Source: Arminella tubonensis
Lineage (GTDB): Bacteria; Pseudomonadota; Alphaproteobacteria; Rhizobiales; Rhizobiaceae
Direction: 5' to 3'
DNA: 64,000 nt
Assembly: GCF_003240585.1 (NCBI RefSeq)
Contig: NZ_PCDP01000040.1
Location: forward strand, 186,001-250,000
Position numbers and translations under genes: made by a program. A model generated the notes under the pieces. It was not told where the DNA came from. It did no database searches and saw nothing but the letters and a program-made list of their open reading frames with translations. Positions 57,252 to 64,000 of this stretch are shown piece by piece (the first letter of the stretch is position 1; the number at the start of each line of letters is the position of its first letter).

Positions 57252-59309
57252 GTAAAGCAGGGTGCGAACGGCCATGCCGCGCTCGCCGGTCAGATCCGGA
57301 TCTCGCTCGATCAGGTAGGCCGCATCCTTCCGGGCGATTTCCAGCAGGTCGGCATGGGCTTCGAGGCTTGCTATGCGGAAGCCCGGCGTTCCGGACTGGC
57401 GCGTGCCAAGCAGTTCGCCTTCGCCGCGCAGCTTCAGATCCTCCTCTGCGATCCGGAAACCGTCCTCCGTGTCGCGCATGATCGACAGGCGTGCATGGCC
57501 GGTTTCGCCGAGCGGACCCTTGTAGAGCAGGATACAGGTCGATGCCTCGTCGCCGCGCCCGACGCGGCCGCGAAGCTGGTGCAGCTGCGCCAGCCCGAAA
57601 CGCTCGGCGTGCTCGATCACCATGATCGTGGCATCCGGTACGTCGACCCCGACCTCGACTACGGTCGTCGCCACCAGCAGGCGCAACTCCCCGTTCTTGA
57701 ACGCCATCATCGCAGCGTCCTTCTCCGGCCCGCTCATCCGCCCGTGGATCAGCCCGATGCCGGGTCCGAGAGCCTTGCTGAGGGACTGGTGCCGCTCCTC
57801 TACCGACATCAGGTCCGACTCGTCGGACTCCTCGACCAGCGGGCATATCCAATATGCCTTCCGCCCCTCGGCAAGCGCACTGCGAAGCCTGCCGACCACA
57901 TCGCCCGTTCGCTCCGTCGGAATCGTGATGGTTTGGATCGGCTTGCGTCCGGCTGGCTTCTCGGTGAGCTTCGACACGTCCATGTCGCCGAAGGCCGCAA
58001 GCACGAGGGTCCGGGGGATCGGCGTCGCAGTCATCACCAGCATGTGCGGCGAGATGCCCTTGGCGGTCAGGCGCAGGCGTTGATGGACGCCGAAGCGATG
58101 CTGCTCGTCGACGACAGCAAGCATGAGGTTGGCATAGGAAACGCTGTCCTGGAACAGCGCGTGCGTGCCGATGACGATCTGCGCCTCGCCCGAAGCGATG
58201 CGCTCAAGGATGGCGTCGCGCTCGCGTCCCTTCGTGCGACCGGTCAGGACCTCGATCGAAAGGCCCGCGGCGGTGGCAAATTTCGAGATTGTCGCGTGAT
58301 GCTGTCGCGCCAATATTTCCGTCGGCGCCATCAGGACCGCCTGGCCGCCACTTTCGATAACCGCCGCGATCGCCATCAGCGCCACCAGCGTCTTGCCGGC
58401 CCCAACGTCACCCTGCAATAGGCGCAGCATTCTCTCCGTGCCCGCCATATCCTTCAAAACATCCGCGATCGCCTCCGTCTGGCTTCCTGTCAGGGAAAAT
58501 GGAAGCGATTTCAGAATTTTGCTGCTGATTGCTCCAGTGGCGTGCACCGGCTGGCCCGCCACCTTACGCAGGCGCTGGCGGACGAGGGAAAGAGAGAGCT
58601 GTCCGGCGAGGAACTCGTCATAGGCAAGCCGTCTGCGAGCAGGCGCCTGGGGGTCGATATCGGTCGCATCGCGTGGATCGTGCAGCGCCCGGAAGCATTC
58701 CGCTATCGTCGAGAAACCCTGTTTCGGCACAAGTGGAGGGTCGATCCACTCCGGAAGCTCAGGCATGCGCGCAAGGGCCGCCAGGATAGCCTTCCTCACC
58801 ACACGCAAGGTTAGCCCCGCCGTCAACGGATAAACGGGCTCGACCAGCGGCAGCGTCTCGCCCTCGCTCTCACGAACGATATAGTCCGGATGCACCATCG
58901 AGGGGCGGCCGTTGAACCAATCGACCTTGCCGCTGACAGTCACGATCTCGTCGAGAGGAAGCTGCTTCTCCAGCCATTGCGCCTTGCCGCGGAAAAACAC
59001 CAATCCGAGCTCGCCGGTCTCGTCATGAAGGAAAACGCGGTAGGGAGCATTGCTGCGGGGAGGCGGCGCCTGATGTCGATCGACCCGCCCGGTGATCGTA
59101 ACGATAACGCCCTGGGGCGCCTGCGCGATTTGCGGCTGCTCGCGCCGGTCGATCAGCGACGACGGCGCATGGAACAGGAGATCGATGACCCGACAATCGT
59201 CCACGGTCTCGCGATCAAGCAGCCTCACCAGCAAGTCGGCAACTTTCGGCCCGACGCCTGGCAGGGATGAAATGGATGCAAAGAGCGGATCGAGAATGGC
59301 GGGGCGCAT
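57207..59309 (-). CDS. recG: ATP-dependent DNA helicase RecG
   Basis: Branch-migration helicase for stalled forks. 700 residues from ATG 59309: wedge domain with OB fold (~60-200), Walker A GDVGAGKTLVA, DEQHRFG box (V-V-D-E-Q-H), TATPIPRTL, and the C-terminal motif VGVDVPDATIMVIEHAERFGLAQLHQLRGRVGRG. The C-terminus FRRDEAIRFLRAG overlaps the DUF502 gene by 45 bp on the opposite strand. Divergent from sdhE. Confidence 0.97.
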   Translation of the reverse strand: MRPAILDPLFASISSLPGVGPKVADLLVRLLDRETVDDCRVIDLLFHAPSSLIDRREQPQIAQAPQGVIVTITGRVDRHQAPPPRSNAPYRVFLHDETGELGLVFFRGKAQWLEKQLPLDEIVTVSGKVDWFNGRPSMVHPDYIVRESEGETLPLVEPVYPLTAGLTLRVVRKAILAALARMPELPEWIDPPLVPKQGFSTIAECFRALHDPRDATDIDPQAPARRRLAYDEFLAGQLSLSLVRQRLRKVAGQPVHATGAISSKILKSLPFSLTGSQTEAIADVLKDMAGTERMLRLLQGDVGAGKTLVALMAIAAVIESGGQAVLMAPTEILARQHHATISKFATAAGLSIEVLTGRTKGRERDAILERIASGEAQIVIGTHALFQDSVSYANLMLAVVDEQHRFGVHQRLRLTAKGISPHMLVMTATPIPRTLVLAAFGDMDVSKLTEKPAGRKPIQTITIPTERTGDVVGRLRSALAEGRKAYWICPLVEESDESDLMSVEERHQSLSKALGPGIGLIHGRMSGPEKDAAMMAFKNGELRLLVATTVVEVGVDVPDATIMVIEHAERFGLAQLHQLRGRVGRGDEASTCILLYKGPLGETGHARLSIMRDTEDGFRIAEEDLKLRGEGELLGTRQSGTPGFRIASLEAHADLLEIARKDAAYLIERDPDLTGERGMAVRTLLYLFRRDEAIRFLRAG

Positions 59310-59420
59310 GATGAGGGCAAAATGCGATGGCTGAGGCCGACTTGGCAAGGCCGAATGGCACGATCCACCGGTTCATATCCCAGCGCGCCCCGGAAAAATC
59401 CACCGCTGCGGCTTTTTTCC

Positions 59421-59457
59421 CAAAAACCGGTTCCCACTTTTCAGGCCGATGCTCTAT
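59421..59457. repeat. Rhizobial intergenic repeat-like motif
   Basis: The sequence from 59421 (AAAAACCGGTTCCCACTTTT core) closely resembles a short motif I recall as common in rhizobial intergenic regions. It sits between recG and sdhE, next to a TATAGA -10-like element. The identification as a dispersed repeat is from memory and only one copy is seen in this window. Confidence 0.4.
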
Positions 59458-59486
59458 AGAGACGCTTCAACAGGAAGGTTTATCTG

Positions 59487-59804
59487 ATGACCGGAGTGAC
59501 ACTGAGCAGTGCCGATCTCGATCCGCGCCGCAGGCGAATTCTGTTCCGTTGCTGGCACCGCGGCATTCGCGAGATGGATCTGGTGTTCGGCCAGTTCGCC
59601 GATGCCCATCTGCCGACGCTCTCGGAGGCGGAGCTGGACGAGTTCGAAGTCATCATGGACGAGGAAGACAACGATCTGGCCCGGTGGATATTGGGAACGC
59701 TGCCAGTACCGGAACGGCTGATGACGCCGCTTTTTTCACGCATCGCGTCCTACAAGCCGGACTTTGAAGAGATGACTGCTGCAACGCTCGGGAAAGCGGT
59801 ATGA
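59487..59804 (+). CDS. sdhE: FAD assembly factor SdhE (succinate dehydrogenase assembly factor 2)
   Basis: 105-residue protein promoting covalent FAD attachment to succinate dehydrogenase. The family motif is LDPRRRRILFRCWHRGIREMDLVFGQFAD (RG-x-E-x-D core; here RGIREMDL) and EEDNDLARWILGTLPVP. AGGAAGG precedes the start. Overlaps mfd by four bases, a normal rhizobial pairing. Confidence 0.94.
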   Translation: MTGVTLSSADLDPRRRRILFRCWHRGIREMDLVFGQFADAHLPTLSEAELDEFEVIMDEEDNDLARWILGTLPVPERLMTPLFSRIASYKPDFEEMTAATLGKAV

Positions 59805-62800
59805 TTCCTGGTCTGGACGTAAGGAAGCTCGCAGCGGCCGCTGAGCCGCTGACGATCGGCAATGTGCCGGCCGGGCTCGATCCCTTCATTATCGCCGAAT
59901 TGGCCCGCAGTGGCGAACCGGTGGCCTATGTGCTGTCCGATGGCCAGCGCATGGCCGATATCGAACAGATGCTTGGTTTCATTGCGCCCGATATCCCGGT
60001 GCTGACGCTGCCGGCGTGGGATTGCCTTCCTTACGATCGTGTCTCGCCGAGTTCCGATACGTCGGCCCGTCGTCTTGCTGCACTCGGCGGGTTGATCGCC
60101 CATCGCAGGAAGCCGCATGCGGCGATTGTCCTGGTCACGGTCAACGCGATGCTGCAGAAGGTAGCCCCGCAAGACATCATCGAGAGCCTGGCATTCTCGG
60201 CAAAGCCCGGCAACCAGGTCCGGATGGACGACATCGCCGGCCGCCTGGAGCGCAATGGCTTTGATCGCGTCGCAACCGTGCGCGAGGTCGGCGAATATGC
60301 CGTTCGCGGCGGCATACTCGACGTCTTCGTTCCAGGAAGCGAAGAGCCGGTACGCCTCGACTTTTTTGGCGACACGCTTGAGACCATCCGCAGTTTCGAT
60401 CCAGCCAGCCAGCGAACGACCGGTCAGGTGCGTTCCCTCGATCTCAACCCCATGAGCGAAGTCACGCTGACGCCGGATACCATCAGCCGCTTCCGCAAGA
60501 ACTATCTGACGTTGTTCGGCGCAGCGACGCGCGACGACGCGCTTTACCTCGCTGTGTCGGAAGGCCGGCGCTATCCCGGAATGGAGCATTGGCTGCCGCT
60601 TTTCTACGAAAAGCTCGAGACTGTCTTCGATTATCTCCACGGCTTCCGCTTCATCACCGATCATACCGTCCGGGAAGCGGCCGAGGAGCGATCGAAGCTC
60701 GTCAGCGACTACTACGATGCCCGACTGAATACCGGCGAGCCGCGCAAGGGTGCGATGGCACAAGGCACACCCTACAAGCCGATTGCGCCGGGGCAACTCT
60801 ATCTCACCGGCAAGGTCTTCGGCCAGACGCTGGACGCATTCAACGCGATCCGATTGTCGCCGTTCAACGAGATCGAGGGTGAGGCGAGGCGGGTTGTCAA
60901 CGTCGAGGCCCGCCAGGGCCCGCGCTGGGCTCGTTCGGCGCAGGAAAGCGTCGACGCCGAGCGGATCAATGTGTTTGACGCGGTGGTCAAACACATCGCC
61001 GACCGTCGCGCCAGCGGCGGCAAGGTGCTCATCACCGCCTGGACCGAGGGTTCGCTCGACCGGCTGCTCCAGGTGCTTGCGGAACATGGCCTCGCGCGCA
61101 TCAAGACGATCGAGGCAATGAAGGACCTGGACGGGCTGGCAAAGGGCGAGGCGGCTGCGGCCGTCCTCAGCCTGGAGGCTGGTTTCGAGACAGGAAACCT
61201 GGCCGTCATCGGCGAGCAGGACATCCTCGGCGATCGGATGGTCCGCCGCTCGAAGCGCCGCAAGCGCGCCGCCGACTTCATCTCCGAGGTTGCCGGTCTC
61301 GACGAAGGCTCCATCGTCGTTCACGCAGAGCACGGTATCGGTCGTTTTGTCGGTCTTCGCACGATCGAGGCGGCCGGCGCGCCGCATGCCTGCCTTGAGC
61401 TGCAATATGCCGACGATGCCAAGCTCTTCCTGCCGGTGGAGAATATCGATCTTCTGTCGCGCTTCGGCGGCGAGGGCACCGAGGTGCAACTCGACAAGCT
61501 GGGCGGCGGCGCCTGGCAGATGCGCAAGGCCAAGCTCAAGAAGCGGTTGCTGGATATGGCCGAAGGTCTCATCCGCGTCGCCGCCGAGCGCTTGATCAGA
61601 CAGGCGCCGGCGCTGATAGCACCCGACGGCATATACGACGAATTCGCAGCCCGGTTTCCCTATGACGAGACCGAGGATCAGGCCAACGCCATCGACGCCG
61701 TGCGCGACGATCTGGCTGCAGGTCGCCCGATGGATCGTCTCGTTTGCGGTGACGTCGGCTTCGGCAAGACCGAGGTGGCGCTTCGCGCCGCTTTCGTCGC
61801 CGCGATGAATGGTGCCCAGGTCGCTATCGTCGTGCCGACAACACTGCTCGCGCGCCAGCATTTCAAGACATTCACGGAGCGGTTCCGCGGTCTGCCGATC
61901 CGGGTCCAGCAGGCATCGCGGCTTGTCGGCTCCAAGGAATTGGCGCTGACCAAGAAGGAAGTGGCGGAGGGCAAGACCGATATCGTCGTCGGAACGCATG
62001 CGCTGCTCGGCGCCGGCATCAAATTCGCCAATCTCGGCCTGCTCGTCATCGACGAGGAGCAGCATTTCGGGGTCAAGCACAAGGAGCGGCTGAAGGAACT
62101 GAAGAGCGACGTGCATGTGCTGACCTTGTCGGCAACGCCGATCCCGAGAACCTTGCAGCTGGCCATGACGGGCGTCCGCGAACTGTCGCTGATTACCACG
62201 CCGCCGGTCGACCGCATGGCGGTTCGCACCTTCATCTCGCCGTTCGATTCTCTCGTCATCCGCGAAACGCTGATGCGCGAACATTACCGCGGCGGCCAGA
62301 GCTTTTACGTTTGTCCGCGGCTGGCCGACATCGCAGATATCCAGGCCTTCCTGCAGTCCGACCTCCCGGAACTCAAGGTGGCCGTCGCCCATGGCCAGAT
62401 GCCGGCTGGCGAACTCGAAGACATCATGAATGCCTTCTACGAAGGCCGCTATGACGTTCTGCTGTCTACTACGATTGTCGAATCCGGCCTGGATGTACCC
62501 ACCGCCAATACGCTGATCGTGCATCGCGCGGATATGTTCGGTCTTGCCCAGCTCTATCAGCTTCGCGGTCGGGTCGGACGTTCCAAGGTCCGCGCCTTTG
62601 CACTCTTCACGCTACCGGTGAACAAGGTGCTGACGACGACGGCGGAACGCCGGCTGAAGGTGCTGCAGTCGCTCGATACGCTCGGCGCCGGCTTTCAGCT
62701 CGCCAGTCATGATCTCGATATTCGCGGAGCGGGCAACCTGCTCGGCGACGAGCAGTCCGGCCACATCAAGGAAGTCGGCTTCGAACTATACCAGCAGATG

Positions 62801-63301
62801 CTTGAGGAGGCCGTGGCCGAGGTCAAGGGCGTCGACGAGATCCGCGACACTGGCTGGTCGCCGCAGATATCGGTCGGAACGCCCGTCATGATCCCGGATG
62901 ATTACGTGCCGGATCTGCATCTGCGCATGGCGCTCTATCGCCGCCTCGGCGAGATTACCGAGCTCAAGGACATCGATGGCTTCGGCGCCGAGATGATCGA
63001 CCGCTTCGGCCCTATGCCGATCGAGGTGCAGCATCTGTTGAAGATCGTCTACATCAAGTCGCTTTGCCGCGTTAGCAATGTGGAGAAGCTGGATGCCGGG
63101 CCGAAGGGTGTGGTCGTGCAGTTCCGTAACAAGGAATTCCCCAATCCCGCCGCCCTCGTCGGCTATATCGCCAAGCAGGGCTCGATGGCGAAGATCAGGC
63201 CGGACCACAGCGTCTTTCTGACACGCGATCTGCCGACGCCGGAGAAAAGGCTCTCCGGCGCAGCCATTGTCATCACTCAATTGGCGGAACTGGCGAAATA
63301 G
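59801..63301 (+). CDS. mfd: Transcription-repair coupling factor Mfd
   Basis: 1166-residue translocase that removes RNA polymerase stalled at lesions and recruits UvrA. Order: UvrB-like N-terminal domains (DCLPYDRVSPSSDTSARR), RNA polymerase-interacting CarD/RID domain at about 505-570 (GSIVVHAEHGIGRFVGL), helicase with Walker A GDVGFGKTEVALRAAF, DEEQHFG, TATPIPRTL and the RecG-like C-terminal motif GLAQLYQLRGRVGRS, then the TRCF domain (YRRLGEITELKDIDGF). Start overlaps sdhE. Confidence 0.98.
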   Translation: MIPGLDVRKLAAAAEPLTIGNVPAGLDPFIIAELARSGEPVAYVLSDGQRMADIEQMLGFIAPDIPVLTLPAWDCLPYDRVSPSSDTSARRLAALGGLIAHRRKPHAAIVLVTVNAMLQKVAPQDIIESLAFSAKPGNQVRMDDIAGRLERNGFDRVATVREVGEYAVRGGILDVFVPGSEEPVRLDFFGDTLETIRSFDPASQRTTGQVRSLDLNPMSEVTLTPDTISRFRKNYLTLFGAATRDDALYLAVSEGRRYPGMEHWLPLFYEKLETVFDYLHGFRFITDHTVREAAEERSKLVSDYYDARLNTGEPRKGAMAQGTPYKPIAPGQLYLTGKVFGQTLDAFNAIRLSPFNEIEGEARRVVNVEARQGPRWARSAQESVDAERINVFDAVVKHIADRRASGGKVLITAWTEGSLDRLLQVLAEHGLARIKTIEAMKDLDGLAKGEAAAAVLSLEAGFETGNLAVIGEQDILGDRMVRRSKRRKRAADFISEVAGLDEGSIVVHAEHGIGRFVGLRTIEAAGAPHACLELQYADDAKLFLPVENIDLLSRFGGEGTEVQLDKLGGGAWQMRKAKLKKRLLDMAEGLIRVAAERLIRQAPALIAPDGIYDEFAARFPYDETEDQANAIDAVRDDLAAGRPMDRLVCGDVGFGKTEVALRAAFVAAMNGAQVAIVVPTTLLARQHFKTFTERFRGLPIRVQQASRLVGSKELALTKKEVAEGKTDIVVGTHALLGAGIKFANLGLLVIDEEQHFGVKHKERLKELKSDVHVLTLSATPIPRTLQLAMTGVRELSLITTPPVDRMAVRTFISPFDSLVIRETLMREHYRGGQSFYVCPRLADIADIQAFLQSDLPELKVAVAHGQMPAGELEDIMNAFYEGRYDVLLSTTIVESGLDVPTANTLIVHRADMFGLAQLYQLRGRVGRSKVRAFALFTLPVNKVLTTTAERRLKVLQSLDTLGAGFQLASHDLDIRGAGNLLGDEQSGHIKEVGFELYQQMLEEAVAEVKGVDEIRDTGWSPQISVGTPVMIPDDYVPDLHLRMALYRRLGEITELKDIDGFGAEMIDRFGPMPIEVQHLLKIVYIKSLCRVSNVEKLDAGPKGVVVQFRNKEFPNPAALVGYIAKQGSMAKIRPDHSVFLTRDLPTPEKRLSGAAIVITQLAELAK

Positions 63302-63313
63302 CGCGGACGGCGA

Positions 63314-63985
63314 TCAGTTCATCGCCGACCGCGCTTCCGCTTTCATCTTGGCGATATCACGCAACGCGCTGGCGAGGACGTCGGGCGTCTGGGCGCCGCT
63401 CACGCCATATTGCTGGTCGAAAATGAAGAACGGCACGCCGCTGACACCCATCTGCTGGGCCGACTCAATTTCGGCAACGATCAAGTCGCTATCCGCATCG
63501 GACGCCAGAAGCGCCGCGATAACCGAGCGATCGAGCCCGGCTTTCTCTGCGATATCAAGCAGCACGGCGTGATCGCCGACGTTCTTGCCCTCTTCGAAAT
63601 TCGCCTTGAACAATGCATCGACGACGCGATCCTGCTTTTCCCGGTCCTCGGTCACCGCCCAGTGAATGAGCCGGTGGGCGTCGAGCGTATTCGGGCCGAT
63701 CTCGATCGCGTCGAAATTGAAGGCTATACCAACTTCGCGGCCAAGGCCGGTCAGCATCGCATGAGCGCTTGCAACGCGCTCTTCGCCACCAAGCTTGGCG
63801 GCAAGCGACTTCTTCTGATCCACGCCTTCCCGGGGATAGTCGGGATTGAGCCGATAGGGCCGCCAATTGACGTCGACACCAACCTCGTCCTGTACCTCGG
63901 CGATCGCGAGTTCCAGCCGCGCCTTTCCGAGATAGCACCAGGGACATACGACATCCGAGACGACGTCGATCGTTATACGTTCCAT
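63314..63985 (-). CDS. DsbA-family thiol oxidoreductase (FrnE-like)
   Basis: 223 residues with the thioredoxin-fold CPWC active site in VVCPWCYLGKARLE and cis-Pro in SGVPFFIFDQQYGVSG; the 2-hydroxychromene-2-carboxylate isomerase/FrnE branch of DsbA proteins. No signal peptide, so cytosolic. FrnE in Deinococcus acts as a disulfide isomerase in oxidative stress; here the substrate is unknown. Complete in the window; convergent with mfd, 12 bp apart. Confidence 0.9.
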   Translation of the reverse strand: MERITIDVVSDVVCPWCYLGKARLELAIAEVQDEVGVDVNWRPYRLNPDYPREGVDQKKSLAAKLGGEERVASAHAMLTGLGREVGIAFNFDAIEIGPNTLDAHRLIHWAVTEDREKQDRVVDALFKANFEEGKNVGDHAVLLDIAEKAGLDRSVIAALLASDADSDLIVAEIESAQQMGVSGVPFFIFDQQYGVSGAQTPDVLASALRDIAKMKAEARSAMN

Positions 63986-64000
63986 GGCTACATCCTTCCG

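Noticed and set aside
59750..62524. 924-codon open frame antisense to mfd
   Set aside because: It mirrors the mfd gene exactly, has no ribosome binding site or domain, and its Asp/Arg/His-rich composition is typical of the opposite strand of GC-rich coding DNA.
1..64000. CRISPR arrays, insertion sequences, prophage or toxin-antitoxin pairs
   Set aside because: No regularly spaced repeats, transposase, integrase or clear toxin-antitoxin pair seen. The RatA-like name at 10881 reflects a START-fold family and not a toxin locus here.

Overview
The window is chromosomal DNA of an alphaproteobacterium of the Rhizobium/Sinorhizobium/Agrobacterium group. Four things point there: the gene order kdsA-eno-ftsB-pdhABC-lpdA-lipA-cinA-ispDF-dusB-ntrBC-ntrYX-hfq-hflX-mazG, a fused IspDF, a lipoyl domain on the E1-beta subunit of pyruvate dehydrogenase, and a phosphatidylcholine synthase. 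Coding density is high and base composition is evenly GC-rich, apart from a looser stretch at 32-39 kb. I see no phage, transposase, integrase or CRISPR array.

Layout. 0-11 kb: central metabolism. It holds a 5'-truncated kdsA, eno, ftsB, the pyruvate dehydrogenase operon (pdhA, pdhB, pdhC, an SGNH hydrolase, lpdA), two small GlsB-like membrane proteins, lipA, a P-loop kinase-like protein and a RatA/COQ10-like protein. 11-24 kb: pncC/cinA and ispDF on the minus strand, then the nitrogen-control block dusB-ntrB-ntrC and ntrY-ntrX, a class IV aminotransferase, hfq and hflX, with mazG convergent. 24-30 kb: a deaminase, then the sulfite-reduction operon cysG-DUF2849-cysI-DUF934, and fpr. 30-39 kb: accessory genes. 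They include a divergent GntR regulator/DapA-family pair with two matching palindromic operators, a probable D-threonate pathway (kinase, PdxA2, EamA transporter), several very small genes, a GT25 glycosyltransferase and tRNA-Lys. 39-42.5 kb: ccdA, a UbiH-type hydroxylase and pcs. 42.5-53 kb: two tandem ABC importers, one BMP/nucleoside-type and one a close match to E. coli YtfQRT-YjfF (galactofuranose), the latter ending with its own FadR-type regulator. 53-64 kb: glmU and glmS (UDP-GlcNAc supply), a DUF502 membrane protein, recG, sdhE, mfd and a DsbA/FrnE-like protein.

How the genes work together. Enolase, the PDH complex, lipoamide dehydrogenase and lipoyl synthase form one glycolysis-to-acetyl-CoA module; LipA makes the cofactor carried by both PdhB and PdhC. 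NtrBC, NtrYX and the RNA chaperone Hfq form a nitrogen and post-transcriptional control block. CysG makes the siroheme used by CysI, and Fpr next door is a plausible electron source. The two ABC systems serve carbohydrate and nucleoside scavenging, and GlmS/GlmU feed cell-wall and LPS precursors.

I found no clearly new multi-gene defence or mobile system. The most noteworthy non-coding signals are the paired palindromes in the 30.8 kb divergent promoter, a long interrupted dyad directly after ntrC, a 13-bp perfect hairpin between ytfQ and ytfR, a 12-bp inverted repeat at 32.7 kb, and operator-like palindromes before fpr and before the threonate kinase. Among proteins, the loss of the GAFTGA loop in NtrX, the absence of trkA after ntrX, the missing conventional start of hflX and an uncatalogued 46-codon membrane peptide deserve a second look.
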